Below, piece by piece: positions 28,811 through 38,030 of a DNA stretch of 64,000 nucleotides. The notes beneath the pieces were generated by a model that did not search any database, was not told the DNA's origin, and worked only from the letters and a program-made list of their open reading frames with translations. Numbering within the stretch: the first letter of the stretch is position 1; each line of letters begins with the position of its first letter. The DNA comes from Ornithinimicrobium murale (lineage in GTDB: Bacteria > Actinomycetota > Actinomycetes > Actinomycetales > Dermatophilaceae). A program made the translations under genes and the position numbers. Location of the stretch: the NCBI RefSeq assembly GCF_003352835.1, contig NZ_QLVD01000023.1, positions 1 through 64,000 of the forward strand, written 5' to 3'.

Positions 28811-30367
28811 CTAGCCACCGTGCACCAGGTGACCCCCGATCACCGTCGCCTCCACCGTCATCTCTCGCAGCACCCTGGCCTGCTCGGCCGCCCGGAGCGG
28901 TTCGGGAGCTGCCCCGGGCAGCCCGCCCTCGGCATACGGGTCCTGGTTGAGCAGCACCAGGTCCCCCGGTTCGCCGACGGTCAGCCGCCGACCGTCGACC
29001 GAGGCGGCGAGCGCCTCCCCGGGGGTGAGCGAGAGCTCCGGGTGCCACGCCGCGCCTCCGGCCGGCCCGCGCCACACCGCGGCGGCCATGGCCAGCCACG
29101 GGTCGAGGGGTGCGACCGGGGCGTCCGACCCCAGGGTGAGAGGGATGCCGGCCTCCAGGAGCGGGCGGTAGGCGAAGGCGTTGCGGGTGCGGTCGGGCCA
29201 GCAGTGCTCCGTGGCCGCGCGGTCGTCGATCAGGTGCGCCGGCTGGATGCTGGCCCGCACCGGCAGGCCCGCCCAGTGCGGCACGTCGCCGGGCGCCACG
29301 AGCTGGGCGTGCTCGACGGACCCCGTGGCTCCGGTGGCGCGAAAGACATCCAGGGCCTGCCGGACGGCACGGTCACCGATCGCGTGCAGCGCCGTCTCCA
29401 GGCCGTGCGCGTGGGCCGTGCCGACCAGCTGGGTCAGCTCGTCCTGGGTGAAGTTGGGCAGGCCGTGGGGGTCGGCGAGGTCCTCGGAGTCCGCGTAGGG
29501 GTCGCAGCACCAGGCGGTCCGGGTGTTGAGCGAGCCGTCCGAGATGATCTTGAGCGCACCCATCCGGGCCCACCCGTCGGTGCCGGGGAGCGGGTCGCCG
29601 GTCGCCCAACCACGCGCGGTGATCTCGCCCAGACGACTGGCATAGACGCCGGTACGCACCCGGAACGGCCCCCGTGCCGCCATCCGTGCCGGCCACAGGT
29701 CCCAGGCCGGGCTGAACTCCAGGTCCACGATGCCCACCACGCCCTGCGCCCGGGCGGCCGTGATCGCCTCCAGGACAGCGGCCTCCGCCTGATCCGCAGC
29801 TCCCGGCAAGGAGCCCAGCCGGTCATAGGCGTCGAACCACTCGTTCTCGGAGACCACGCCCTCCCGGGGTGGGCAGTCCAGCAGGCGCAGGGCCGAGGAG
29901 TTGAGCCACCCGTGGTGACCGTCGCCTGAGATCAGCACCACGGGCCGACGGGGGCTGACCGCGTCCAGGTCGGCCACGGTGGGCTGGCGGGCCCAGCCGG
30001 CGGTGCGGTGGCCCCAGCCGATCAGCGGAGCCGTCAGCGCGTGGTCGGGACCGGGTGACTCGGTCGTGTCCAGCGCGGCCCGCACTCGGTCCACGACCTG
30101 CTCCACGCCGTTGGTCCCGGAGACGTCGAGCCGGGAGCGCACCAGGGCCCACTGGACCATGTGGACGTGCTGGTCCCACAGGCCGGGCACCACCCAGCGC
30201 CCCTCCCCCCGCAGCTCGGGCACGCCCGCGTCGGGCAGGTCCGTCCCGACCGCGGCCACCTGGCCGCCCCGGATGAGTATGTCGAGTGGCTGGCTTCCCG
30301 AGGTCCCTCCGGGAGCGTCTCGGTCCAGTGGCACGGGACGCACCGCGCGCACCAACAGATCGGTCAT
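28811..30367 (-). CDS. Amidohydrolase family protein (YtcJ-like)
   Basis: 518-residue metal-dependent amidohydrolase of the YtcJ/LAF3 group (amidohydro_3). The metal-ligand motif HxH is in PGLWDQHVHM (residues about 62-70). Later signatures are KIISDGSLNTRTA, ETALHAIGD (His ligand) and LTLGSDAPVAPLDPW (Asp ligand). Such enzymes hydrolyse exocyclic amide or related bonds of small molecules; no substrate can be named. ATG at 30367 has TAGCGT ending 6 nt upstream (leaderless), divergent from the epimerase gene across 143 bp in which I see only the two promoters. Confidence 0.88.
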   Translation of the reverse strand: MTDLLVRAVRPVPLDRDAPGGTSGSQPLDILIRGGQVAAVGTDLPDAGVPELRGEGRWVVPGLWDQHVHMVQWALVRSRLDVSGTNGVEQVVDRVRAALDTTESPGPDHALTAPLIGWGHRTAGWARQPTVADLDAVSPRRPVVLISGDGHHGWLNSSALRLLDCPPREGVVSENEWFDAYDRLGSLPGAADQAEAAVLEAITAARAQGVVGIVDLEFSPAWDLWPARMAARGPFRVRTGVYASRLGEITARGWATGDPLPGTDGWARMGALKIISDGSLNTRTAWCCDPYADSEDLADPHGLPNFTQDELTQLVGTAHAHGLETALHAIGDRAVRQALDVFRATGATGSVEHAQLVAPGDVPHWAGLPVRASIQPAHLIDDRAATEHCWPDRTRNAFAYRPLLEAGIPLTLGSDAPVAPLDPWLAMAAAVWRGPAGGAAWHPELSLTPGEALAASVDGRRLTVGEPGDLVLLNQDPYAEGGLPGAAPEPLRAAEQARVLREMTVEATVIGGHLVHGG

Positions 30368-30510
30368 GACTGCACGCTAAGGCCAGGCCCGCCCCGGATC
30401 ACGCACCACCCCGCTGCGTGGCGCGGGCCGGGCTCGGCCGGCCCCTCCGCATACGAGCTGGTCGGTGCGGTGTGGGCAGGTCTGTCGCCGCCGATCGGTA
30501 GGCTCGGTGC

Positions 30511-30999
30511 ATGACTGGCCTGCCCGACTCCGTGACCCCGCTGCTGCTCGCCATCGACCACGTGGGGATCGCCGTGCCCGATCTCGACGAGGCCATCGCC
30601 TTCCACCGGGACGTGCTCGGCCTCGTCGTGTTGCACGAGGAGACCAATGAGGAGCAGGGGGTGCGCGAGGCGATGGTCGGTGCCCCCGGGGCACCCGAGG
30701 GATCGGCACTGCTCCAACTGCTCGCGCCGCTGTCCCCCGAGTCGACGATCGCGAAGTTCATCGACCGTTCCGGGCCGGGCCTGCAGCAGCTCGCCTACCG
30801 GGTGGCGGATGTCGAGGCGGTCTCGGCGGTGCTGCGGGAGCGCGGGCTGCGGCTGCTCTTTGACGGCCCCCGGCGCGGCACCGGCGGCAGCAGGATCAAC
30901 TTCGTCCACCCCAAGGACACCGGTGGCGTGCTGGTCGAGCTGGTCGAGCCGGCGGTCGGTTCCGGTGCGGCTGATGGTGGACCCACTCCTCATGGGTGA
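30511..30999 (+). CDS. mce: Methylmalonyl-CoA epimerase
   Basis: 162-residue VOC-fold enzyme interconverting (R)- and (S)-methylmalonyl-CoA in propionate/odd-chain and branched-chain catabolism. Family marks: AIDHVGIAVPDLDEAIAFHRDVLG (metal-binding His), the segment with NEEQGV, the central LQQLAYRVADVEA (the usual LHHIAF has Q-Q-L here), and HPKDTGGVLVELVEPA (metal-binding Glu), all in the expected order. TAGGCT ends 6 nt before the ATG. The last codons overlap the AI-2E-family gene downstream. It implies the organism handles methylmalonyl-CoA, although no true methylmalonyl-CoA mutase is in the window. Confidence 0.93.
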   Translation: MTGLPDSVTPLLLAIDHVGIAVPDLDEAIAFHRDVLGLVVLHEETNEEQGVREAMVGAPGAPEGSALLQLLAPLSPESTIAKFIDRSGPGLQQLAYRVADVEAVSAVLRERGLRLLFDGPRRGTGGSRINFVHPKDTGGVLVELVEPAVGSGAADGGPTPHG

Positions 31000-32641
31000 T
31001 GATGGGCCGGTGAGCGAGGGAGAAGCCACAGCAGGCTCGGGGGACGCCGGTCGGTCGTCAGGGAGCACCGGTCGGGCTTCCGGGGGCGCCGGCCAGGCAT
31101 CAGAGGAGACCGGTCAGGGCACGGGGGGCACTGGTCGGCGACGACTACGGCTGCCTTCCCTAGGGCGCGGCGACGACGGCGTGGGCGTGCGCGGGCGGGG
31201 CCGTGAGGCGGTGGAGAGCTGGCGCCGCTACCGCGAGACCCAGCTGAGCGAGCTGGCCGAGAGCAACCGGCTGCAGCGGGAGATGGTCGAGCGCCGACAC
31301 CTCGCCCCACCCCCACAGACCACGCTGCCCGGGCTGGCCGGGACCGGGTCGGACCGGGCGGCCGCGGACGCGACGGGGGCGAGCACGACGACGGGAGCCA
31401 GCACGGCGGGGGCGAGCACGACGACGGGAGCCAGCACGGCGGGGGCGAGCACGACGACGGGGGCGAGTCAGACGGGGACGAGCACAACGGGGACGAGCGC
31501 AGAAGCTGGCGGGGCGACGACCGGGGAGGGCACCGGGAGGGCACCGGGAGCGCCCGGGGGCCCGCAGCCCGAGGAGCCGATCGTCGAGCGGCGACGCGAG
31601 ATGATGATGGTGACCTCGCCGTTCATGTTCGGCTTCTTCGGCGCGCTCGGCGTCCTGGTGGCCTGGTGGCTCGCCCAGAACGTCTCCCAGCTCAGCTCGG
31701 TGATCACCTTCGTGGTGATCGCGATCTTCCTCACGCTGTCGCTGAACCCGATCGTGGAGAGCCTGACCCACCGCGGGATGAACCGGTCCAGCGGCGTCTT
31801 CACGGTCTTCGTCGGGCTGATCCTGGTGCTCGGCCTGTTCAGCTGGCTGGTCGTGCCGACCATCGTCTCGGAGACCTCGACGCTGATCGAGCGGGCGCCG
31901 CGCTATGTCGAGGACCTGGGCAACCAGGAGTGGGTGACGCGCCTGGATGCGGAGTATGACGTCAGCAGCCGCCTCGAGACCGAGTTCGAGAACCGCCTGC
32001 AGGACACCACGTTCATCTCGACCATCTTCGGGGGCGTGCTCGGCGCGGCCGGAGCGCTGGCCGGTGGCCTCATCGGCGCCTTCACGGCGCTGGTCCTGAC
32101 CCTGTACTTCCTGGCCGCGCTGCCGACCGTCAAGGACGCCGCCTACAAGATCGTGCCGCTGAGCCGGCGGGCGCGGGTCATCGGGCTCGCCGAGGAGATC
32201 ATGCGCCGGGTGGGTGGCTATGCCCTGGGTCAGGTCGCGGTGGCGACCATCAACGGCACCTGCTCGTGGATCATGATGCAGCTGCTCGGCGTGCCCTACG
32301 CGATTGTGCTGGCCGTCCTCGTCGGGATGCTGGGGCTGATCCCCCTGGTCGGTGCCACCCTCGGCGCGGTCATCGTGGCCCTGGTGGCCCTGAGCCAGGG
32401 CTGGGTCATCGCCCTGGTCGTCTGCATCTACTACCTCGTCTACCAGCAGTTCGAGAACTACGTGATCGTGCCGCGCATCATGGCGCGGACCGTCTCGGTG
32501 CCCGGAGCGGTCACTGTGGTCGCGGTGCTGGCCGGGGGCACCCTGATGGGCGTGCTCGGCGCGCTCGTGGCGATCCCCGTCGCGGCGGGCATGCTGCTGC
32601 TCTACAACGAGGTCGTCGTCCCCCGCCAGAACCGCCTCTGA
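30992..32641 (+). CDS. AI-2E/PerM-family transporter with long low-complexity N-terminus
   Basis: About 549-residue protein. The C-terminal about 360 residues have seven to eight transmembrane helices and family signatures: TFVVIAIFLTLSLNPIVESL, TLYFLAALPTVK, GYALGQVAVATINGT, GLIPLVGATLGAVIVAL and QFENYVIVPRIMARTVSVPG. AI-2E-family exporters handle autoinducer-2 or other small solutes or ions; the substrate is unknown. The first about 200 residues are cytosolic, Gly/Ser/Thr-rich and contain an 11-residue repeat (GASTTTGASTA) encoded by a 33-bp minisatellite. The start is uncertain: ATG 30992 or GTG 31010, both overlapping or abutting the mce stop. The stop codon abuts repeat E4. Confidence 0.88.
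   Translation: MGDDGPVSEGEATAGSGDAGRSSGSTGRASGGAGQASEETGQGTGGTGRRRLRLPSLGRGDDGVGVRGRGREAVESWRRYRETQLSELAESNRLQREMVERRHLAPPPQTTLPGLAGTGSDRAAADATGASTTTGASTAGASTTTGASTAGASTTTGASQTGTSTTGTSAEAGGATTGEGTGRAPGAPGGPQPEEPIVERRREMMMVTSPFMFGFFGALGVLVAWWLAQNVSQLSSVITFVVIAIFLTLSLNPIVESLTHRGMNRSSGVFTVFVGLILVLGLFSWLVVPTIVSETSTLIERAPRYVEDLGNQEWVTRLDAEYDVSSRLETEFENRLQDTTFISTIFGGVLGAAGALAGGLIGAFTALVLTLYFLAALPTVKDAAYKIVPLSRRARVIGLAEEIMRRVGGYALGQVAVATINGTCSWIMMQLLGVPYAIVLAVLVGMLGLIPLVGATLGAVIVALVALSQGWVIALVVCIYYLVYQQFENYVIVPRIMARTVSVPGAVTVVAVLAGGTLMGVLGALVAIPVAAGMLLLYNEVVVPRQNRL
31376..31474 (+). repeat. 33-bp coding minisatellite in the AI-2E-family gene
   Basis: Three units begin at 31376, 31408 and 31441 (about 33 bp), followed by decayed units to about 31500. 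They encode GASTTTGASTA repeats in the cytosolic N-terminal region. Because the unit is a multiple of three, copy-number change would alter length without a frameshift. Confidence 0.85.
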
Positions 32642-32773
32642 CCCATTTTTGGGGAAGTTCGGACCGCTTCAAGCCCATTTCTGGGGAGGATCGGACCGCA
32701 CGCATCCACCGGGAGGTGGTCCAGACCTCCCCAAAATCATGCCGGGCGTGTTCCAAACCTCCCCAAGAATGGG
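32642..32773. repeat. Repeat element E4 between convergent stops (two plus two inverted units)
   Basis: Plus units at 32642-32666 and 32674-32698; inverted units at about 32718-32740 and 32751-32773. The element fills exactly the gap between the TGA of the AI-2E-family gene (32639-32641) and the TGA of the convergent membrane gene (32774-32776): both stops are followed directly by CCCATT-C/T-TTGGGG. This is the cleanest example of the family. Transcripts from either side could fold into a long hairpin, so bidirectional termination is one reading. Confidence 0.9.
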
Positions 32774-33226
32774 TCAGGCGACGGGGACCCAGCGGGACAG
32801 CTCGACGAGCGCGATGTGCCGCGCCTGCGGTGTGCCGGTCAGCGCGACGATCCCCCAGCCGTTCCTCAGGTGGACCGTCAGCATCGTGGGATGCGACGGA
32901 TCCGGCGTCCCGACTCCGCTGATCTCCTCGTAGGGCAGATGCTTGGGGCCCCGCAGGGCGCGCGTGTACCGCAGGCCGTCGGGGGCGACGGTCAGGGTGC
33001 CGCGCACGGCATACTGCGCGAGCGCGAGCCACGGCAGGCCCGAGCGCACGACCGAGATCTGCCGGGTCGGGATCGTGGCAACCGGCCCCTGCGGCCCGGG
33101 CACCACCGTCGGCTCCGGAGTCGGTTGGCGGTGATAGCGCAGGATGAAGAACCCGACCCCGGCGATGAAGGCCCCCACGGCCACGAGGATGCCCACCACC
33201 AGCAGGACCAGGGCGGTGTCACTCAT
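32774..33226 (-). CDS. Small membrane-anchored hypothetical protein
   Basis: 150-residue protein with one N-terminal transmembrane helix (residues about 5-30, LVLLVVGILVAVGAFIAGVGF), a proline-rich stalk (HRQPTPEPTVVPGPQGP) and a C-terminal domain of about 90 residues with strands VRGTLTVAPDGLRYTRAL and HPTMLTVHLRNGWGIVALTG, resembling a PH-like (bacterial pleckstrin homology) fold. That resemblance is structural guesswork. The ATG at 33226 overlaps the stop of the upstream zinc-ribbon-like gene by 4 nt. The stop abuts repeat E4. Confidence 0.75.
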   Translation of the reverse strand: MSDTALVLLVVGILVAVGAFIAGVGFFILRYHRQPTPEPTVVPGPQGPVATIPTRQISVVRSGLPWLALAQYAVRGTLTVAPDGLRYTRALRGPKHLPYEEISGVGTPDPSHPTMLTVHLRNGWGIVALTGTPQARHIALVELSRWVPVA

Positions 33227-33534
33227 GCCCAGGCCTCCCCCGGTCGGCGACGGTCACGAGCGTTCCAGCAGGTGGTGTGCCAGTGTCGCCGGTTCTCCAC
33301 GCCGTGCATCCCCGCGGTGGGCCAGGCGACGGTATGCGGAGTGGTCGCCGGCAGTTCCTGGAGGCACCCCGGGCACAGGTAGGCGCGGCCGGAGTCGTTG
33401 CCCCCGACCTGCCGCGCCGCCCACGCCTGGCCGCCGAACTCCACCTCGTCCAGGACCGGCCGACGCTCGACCGGTGGGCCGTTGCGCCGCGGCTGGACCC
33501 GCCCGCCGCGCCGCTTCCGGTTGGACCGGCCCAC
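33223..33534 (-). CDS. Small zinc-ribbon-like protein (actinobacterial conserved hypothetical)
   Basis: 103-residue basic protein. A disordered, Arg-rich N-terminus (RSNRKRRGGRVQPRRNG) precedes a domain with YLCPGCLQELPATTPHTVAWP and later HWHTTCW; CxxC plus HxHxxC looks like a zinc-binding treble clef or ribbon. Such proteins are frequent in actinobacterial genomes and often mis-labelled ATP/GTP-binding. The start is GTG at 33534, 4 bp after the 3-hydroxyacyl-CoA dehydrogenase stop; the stop overlaps the next gene (ATGA), so the three genes form one operon. Function unknown. Confidence 0.8.
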   Translation of the reverse strand: MGRSNRKRRGGRVQPRRNGPPVERRPVLDEVEFGGQAWAARQVGGNDSGRAYLCPGCLQELPATTPHTVAWPTAGMHGVENRRHWHTTCWNARDRRRPGEAWA

Positions 33535-33538
33535 AGGA

Positions 33539-35194
33539 TCACCGTCCGGTGAGGAACGGCTCGTCCAGCAGGACGTGCTCCACCAGCAGGGGTGAGGGCG
33601 CCAGGTGCGTCTGGAACCCGGCGGTGCCGGTGTAGAGCTCCTCGGCCACGGCGAGCACCTCGTCGGCGCCGAGCCGGTCGATCATCGCGAACGGTCCGAC
33701 CGGGTAACCCAGGCCGAACTGGAGCGCGGTGTCGATGTCCTCGGCACTGGCATAACCCTCGTCGAGCATCCGGACGCAGTCGTTGAGGTGGGTGACCAGC
33801 AGGGCGTCGACCACCAGGCCGGTGCGGTCCTTGCAGACGACCGGCGAGGCGTCGATCGCGGTGATCGCCGAGCGCACGGTGGCGAGGGTCTCCTCGGACG
33901 TCGTGATGGTGCGCCCGGCCTCGATGACCTGGCCGTTGGGGGTCGGGGCGTGCACCCGCAGCACCACGGTGTCCTCGGGGCGGCCGCTGATGGCCGCGAG
34001 CGCGACGGCGGAGTAGGTGTTGACGGTGGCCAGGATCGTGCCCGGCGCGGTGATCTCGCCGAGCTCGGCGAACAGGTGGTCCACGTCGCGCAGGGACTCG
34101 GCCGCCTCCTCCTCGACGTTCTCGTCCTGGGCCTCGATGACCAGCCCCACCGAGGCCAGCCCGGAGAGGTCGTCGGAGGGGTCGGCCAGGTGCGTGACGG
34201 CATACCCGCCCTCCTGGAACCGACCCACCAGCTCCTCGGCGAGGGCCCCCGCGCCGAGGACGGCGACCGACTGCAGGTCCCGCCCGGCCGCGGCTGTGGG
34301 AGTGAGCTCATCGTCGACGACCTGCCCGCTGCCGGGCTTGGCGAAGGTGTAGAAGCCCTGCCCGCTCTTGCGGCCGAGGCGCCCGGCCAACACCATGCGC
34401 TCGAGCATCGTGCTGGGGGCGTGCTCCTGGCTGCGGCTGTGGCCGTAGATCACGTCCGAGATGTGATGCAGGACGTCGAGCCCGACCAGGTCGCCCAGGG
34501 TCAGCGGCCCCATCGGCAGACCGATGCCGACGCGCACCGCGGTGTCCAGGTCCTCGCGGCTGACGTGGCCGGTCTCATACATCCGCAGGGCGGCGCTGAA
34601 GTAGCCGTAGAGCAGGTAGTTGGCCACGAACCCGGCACGGTCGCCGATCACGACCGGCTTCTTGCCCATCGTCTCCGACAGTGCGCGCACCGTCTCGGTG
34701 GTCTCCGGGGCGGTCAGCGGGGTGGTGATGACCTCCACCAGTTTCAGGATCGGGGCCGGGTTGAAGAAGTGCATGCCGATGATCCGGCCAGGCACCTTGG
34801 CCGGCGCGGCGATCTCGGTGATGGACAGGCTGGAGGTGTTGGTCGCCACGATCGCGTCATCGGCCAGCACGTCCTCGAGCTTGCCGATCACCTCGTGCTT
34901 GAGGTCCATGATCTCCGGCACCGCCTCGACCACCAGGTCGGCGGGGGCCAGGTCGGCATAGTCGGTCGTGATGGTGATCCGGCCCAGGATCTCGGACTGC
35001 CCCGCCTCGTCCAGCTTGCCCTTGGCCACCGCGCGGTCGGTGGAGGCCTGCAGGATCCCCCGGCCTCGCTCGGCATACTCCTGGCTGCTCTCCACCCCGA
35101 TCACGGTGAGCCCGCCCCGGGCGAACACCTCCACGATGCCGGCACCCATGGTGCCCAGTCCGATCACTCCGATGGTTCCGATCTCACGTGCCAT
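33539..35194 (-). CDS. 3-hydroxyacyl-CoA dehydrogenase, tandem-domain
   Basis: 551-residue protein. Residues 1-185 are the NAD-binding domain ([40 protein letters not shown]; the catalytic His in [16 protein letters not shown]). Residues 186-285 are the first 3HCDH C-terminal domain ([15 protein letters not shown]...[17 protein letters not shown]). A degenerate second Rossmann-like half follows ([16 protein letters not shown]) and then a second C-terminal domain ([19 protein letters not shown]). This duplicated form resembles PaaH/FadB-like dehydrogenases. It oxidises 3-hydroxyacyl-CoA to 3-ketoacyl-CoA. ATG at 35194; GAGGAT lies 6 nt upstream. Divergent from nucS. Confidence 0.94.
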   Translation of the reverse strand: MAREIGTIGVIGLGTMGAGIVEVFARGGLTVIGVESSQEYAERGRGILQASTDRAVAKGKLDEAGQSEILGRITITTDYADLAPADLVVEAVPEIMDLKHEVIGKLEDVLADDAIVATNTSSLSITEIAAPAKVPGRIIGMHFFNPAPILKLVEVITTPLTAPETTETVRALSETMGKKPVVIGDRAGFVANYLLYGYFSAALRMYETGHVSREDLDTAVRVGIGLPMGPLTLGDLVGLDVLHHISDVIYGHSRSQEHAPSTMLERMVLAGRLGRKSGQGFYTFAKPGSGQVVDDELTPTAAAGRDLQSVAVLGAGALAEELVGRFQEGGYAVTHLADPSDDLSGLASVGLVIEAQDENVEEEAAESLRDVDHLFAELGEITAPGTILATVNTYSAVALAAISGRPEDTVVLRVHAPTPNGQVIEAGRTITTSEETLATVRSAITAIDASPVVCKDRTGLVVDALLVTHLNDCVRMLDEGYASAEDIDTALQFGLGYPVGPFAMIDRLGADEVLAVAEELYTGTAGFQTHLAPSPLLVEHVLLDEPFLTGR

Positions 35195-35231
35195 GCCCCG
35201 ATCCTCTCACCCGACGCTTAGGGTGTGGCAC

Positions 35232-35927
35232 GTGCGTGTTGTGATCGCCCGGTGCAGCGTTGACTACGAAGGGGCCCTGCAGGCCCACCTCCCCCTGGCC
35301 ACCCGTCTGTTGATGGTCAAGGCCGACGGATCGGTCCTGATCCACTCCGACGGGGGGTCCTACAAGCCGTTGAACTGGATGGCTCCGCCCTGTCGGATGG
35401 CCGAGCTGGAGCCCGATGAGGAGGAGCAGGAGCAGGGGGTCGAGTCGATTTGGCTGGTGCAGCACGCCAAGCGCGAGGACCACCTGCGGATCCGTCTGCA
35501 CGAGGTGATCTCGGACTCCTCGCACGACCTGGGGATCGACCCCGGTCTGGTCAAGGACGGGGTCGAGGCACAGCTGCAGGCGCTGCTGGCCGAGCACATC
35601 GCCACCCTCGGTGAGGGCTACACCCTGTTGCGTCGGGAGTACGCCACCGCCATCGGACCGGTCGACATTCTGTGCAAGGACAGCGCGGGCGCGACCGTCG
35701 CCGTGGAGATCAAACGGCGGGGCGACATCGACGGGGTGGAGCAGCTGACCCGCTACCTCGAGCTGCTCAACCGCGACCCGCACCTGGCCCCGGTGCAGGG
35801 AGTCTTCGCCGCCCAGGTGATCAAGCCGCAGGCGCGGGTGCTGGCCACCGACCGCGGCATCCGCTGCGTGACGCTGGACTATGAGGCTCTCCGCGGGCAG
35901 GACGACACGACCTCGCGCCTCTTCTGA
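35232..35927 (+). CDS. nucS: Mismatch endonuclease NucS/EndoMS
   Basis: 231-residue NucS, the actinobacterial/archaeal mismatch-specific endonuclease that replaces MutS/MutL in non-canonical mismatch repair. The N-terminal DNA-binding domain starts [21 protein letters not shown] and contains [11 protein letters not shown]. The C-terminal RecB-like nuclease has GPVDILCKD and [22 protein letters not shown], giving the D...ExK catalytic set. Length is standard. The GTG start is supported by TAGGGT ending 7 nt upstream. It would act with the beta clamp; the tail DDTTSRLF could serve as the clamp-contact C-terminus. The stop TGA abuts repeat E5. Confidence 0.95.
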   Translation: MRVVIARCSVDYEGALQAHLPLATRLLMVKADGSVLIHSDGGSYKPLNWMAPPCRMAELEPDEEEQEQGVESIWLVQHAKREDHLRIRLHEVISDSSHDLGIDPGLVKDGVEAQLQALLAEHIATLGEGYTLLRREYATAIGPVDILCKDSAGATVAVEIKRRGDIDGVEQLTRYLELLNRDPHLAPVQGVFAAQVIKPQARVLATDRGIRCVTLDYEALRGQDDTTSRLF

Positions 35928-35984
35928 CCCATTCTTGGGGAGGTTTGGAACGCCCTGTGCGCATTTTTGGGGAGGATCGGATCG
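35928..35984 (+). repeat. Stop-proximal repeat element E5 (two direct units)
   Basis: Units at 35928-35952 and 35962-35984. The first follows the nucS TGA with no gap. The spacer CCCTGTGCG is of the same type as in E1/E6. No inverted partner is nearby; the ggt-family ATG is 24 bp further on. Confidence 0.85.
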
Positions 35985-36007
35985 TCCGGTCGGGGCACAA
36001 TCACCCC

Positions 36008-37555
36008 ATGACCCGCCGCGCCGCGATCGCCGCCCCCAACTCCTCGGCCACCCAGGCGGGGGTGCACGCCCTGGGCAGCGGGGGCAACGCGATCGATGCG
36101 GCCATCGCCGCCATGATCACGGCCACGGCGACCGAGCCGGGCATCGTCAGCCCGCTGGGCGGGTGCTTCATCAACGTGTGGCCGATGGACGGCAGCCCGG
36201 TGGTGGTGGACGGCAATGTGGAGATGCCTGGACGCGGCGCCGCCCCGGAGCGCTTCGGCGCGGGGCTGATCGAGTGCGTGACGACCTATGGCGGCGGGCT
36301 GACCACCCACGCCGGGCCCGGGTCGGTCGCGATCCCTGGCATGTTCGCGGGGATGGGTCTGGCGCACGAGCGGTTCGGCGCCGCGCCGTGGAGCGAGCTG
36401 TTGGAAACGGCGGCGACGATCGTGGCCGACGGCTTCCAGCTCAGCCACACGGCCGCCTCCTACTTCGAGCTCGTGGCCCACACGATCTTTGCCTGGGACC
36501 AGGACACCCGGCGGCTCTACACCGACGACGGCCGGGCGTGGCAGCCCGGCCACCTGATCCGGGACGACAACCTGGTGGCCACCCTGCGCCAGATCGGTGA
36601 GGAGGGCGCGGGCAGCGTCTACACCGGCGACCTGGCGGCCCGGATCGTGGCTGATCTGAGCGAGCGCGGCGGCCTGATCACCGCCCGGGACCTGGCGGCC
36701 TACCGTCCCGCGGTGCGCACCCCGTTGCGGACCAGCCTGGGCGGCTGGGACCTGGCGTGCAACCCGCCACCGGCCATCGGCGGACCGGTGCTGACGGCGA
36801 TGCTGCGACTCATCGGCGACGTCACCGGGCCGGTCTCCCCCGGGCACGCCGCGCGGGTGATGAAGGACGTCCTGGACCTGCGCCTGCACCGGGTCGACAT
36901 CGCCGACGACCTGGAGGCTGCCGGGCACGAGCTGCTGCAGACGATCGCCTCGATGGGCGCGGTCGGGCTGCCGACGTCCCCGGACACCGCCCATGTGTCG
37001 GTGGTCGACAGCGACGGCACCGCCTGCGCCATCACGGCCTCGGCCGGCTACGGCTCCGGCATGTACGTCGCCGGGACCGGCCTGCTCGGCAACAACGCCC
37101 TGGGCGAGCCCGAGCTGAACCGCCGCGGCCTGCACGCGCTGGCACCCGGCACGCGGATGGCCTCCAACATGTCCCCCACGACGGCGCGGCACCCGGACGG
37201 GACCGTGCTGTCGGTCGGCACGCCGGGCGCGGACCGCATCACCACGGCGCTGCTTCAGGTGCTGCTCCACTTCTGCCTGCACGGCGAGACGCTGCAGTAT
37301 GCCGTGGACGCACCTCGGTTGCACGTGCGCCACCTGGACGACGGGACAGTCCGCATCGACCACGAGGAGTCGGACACCCTGCGCGGGGCCCTCACTGATC
37401 TGCGGACGGCCGGGTCGGAGGCTGTAGTGCCGCTGCATGCGCACGCGCCGCACGCGATGTACTTCGGCGGGGTGGGTGCCGCTCTGCGGACCGCCGACGG
37501 TGAGCTCACCGCGGTGTCGGATCCGCGTCGCGACGCGGCCACCGTGGTGGGCTGA
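36008..37555 (+). CDS. Gamma-glutamyltransferase (Ntn-hydrolase) family protein
   Basis: 515-residue GGT-family protein without signal peptide, hence cytosolic. The N-terminal pattern GVHALGSGGNAIDAAIAAMITATATEPGIVSPLGG is the family's standard start, and the autoprocessing/nucleophile threonine is Thr327 in SPDTAHVSVVDSDG, where the precursor would be cut into two subunits. Later NNALGEPELN and NMSPTTARHPDG match the substrate pocket region. Family members act as gamma-glutamyl hydrolases, transpeptidases or cephalosporin acylases; the substrate is unknown. ATG at 36008 lies directly after E5; CACAAT is 6 nt upstream. Confidence 0.88.
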   Translation: MTRRAAIAAPNSSATQAGVHALGSGGNAIDAAIAAMITATATEPGIVSPLGGCFINVWPMDGSPVVVDGNVEMPGRGAAPERFGAGLIECVTTYGGGLTTHAGPGSVAIPGMFAGMGLAHERFGAAPWSELLETAATIVADGFQLSHTAASYFELVAHTIFAWDQDTRRLYTDDGRAWQPGHLIRDDNLVATLRQIGEEGAGSVYTGDLAARIVADLSERGGLITARDLAAYRPAVRTPLRTSLGGWDLACNPPPAIGGPVLTAMLRLIGDVTGPVSPGHAARVMKDVLDLRLHRVDIADDLEAAGHELLQTIASMGAVGLPTSPDTAHVSVVDSDGTACAITASAGYGSGMYVAGTGLLGNNALGEPELNRRGLHALAPGTRMASNMSPTTARHPDGTVLSVGTPGADRITTALLQVLLHFCLHGETLQYAVDAPRLHVRHLDDGTVRIDHEESDTLRGALTDLRTAGSEAVVPLHAHAPHAMYFGGVGAALRTADGELTAVSDPRRDAATVVG

Positions 37556-37591
37556 CGTCGCAGGCGGGGGTCAGCGAGGCTGACCAGGGGG

Positions 37592-38002
37592 TCAGCGAGG
37601 CTGCCCGGGGATCGAGGACATGGCGGCAATGCTCGCCCCGGCCTGCAGGCGTGGCGGACCGGCGACGTGCAGGCCCTCCACACGGGCCAGCACGAGGTGC
37701 AGTCGGGTGATGCGCATGAGTCGCTCCAGCCGCTCGGAGGCCTCGGCGATGACGAGGCGGCGGTTCTGGCGGCGGGCCCGCTGGTGCAACCCGACGAGCA
37801 CCCCCAGCCCCGTGGCGTCGGCCACCTCGGCCTCCCGCAGGTGCAGCACCAGGTCACCCTCGCCCGCAGCGAGGATGCGTTGCAGCTGTGCACGCAGCTC
37901 AGGCACGGTGCTCACCCCGAGCTGTCCCCGAATGGTTGCTTCACGCCCCGGCGAGTCCACGAACAACTCGATGCCCGGCCCGGTCCAAGCCACTGCAGTC
38001 AT
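37592..38002 (-). CDS. STAS-domain protein (anti-sigma factor antagonist-like)
   Basis: 136-residue protein whose residues about 10-115 form a STAS domain: TIRGQLGVSTVPELRAQLQRIL, then DLVLHLREAEVADATGLGVLVGLHQRA. The phosphorylatable residue of the D-S-x-G motif is Thr (DATGLG), a permitted substitution. A C-terminal tail of about 30 residues follows. SpoIIAA-like antagonists free sigma factors by binding an anti-sigma kinase when dephosphorylated; no kinase, phosphatase or sigma gene is adjacent, so it is an orphan. A perfect 10-bp inverted repeat sits 29 bp upstream of its ATG. It is convergent with the ggt-family gene. Confidence 0.85.
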   Translation of the reverse strand: MTAVAWTGPGIELFVDSPGREATIRGQLGVSTVPELRAQLQRILAAGEGDLVLHLREAEVADATGLGVLVGLHQRARRQNRRLVIAEASERLERLMRITRLHLVLARVEGLHVAGPPRLQAGASIAAMSSIPGQPR

Positions 38003-38030
38003 TCCGGCCTCCGCCCACGTGCCCCTGAGT

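Noticed and set aside
33223-33534. ATP/GTP-binding protein, as such proteins are often labelled
   Set aside because: No P-loop or other nucleotide-binding motif; the only motif is a CxxC...HxHxxC zinc-binding-like pattern.
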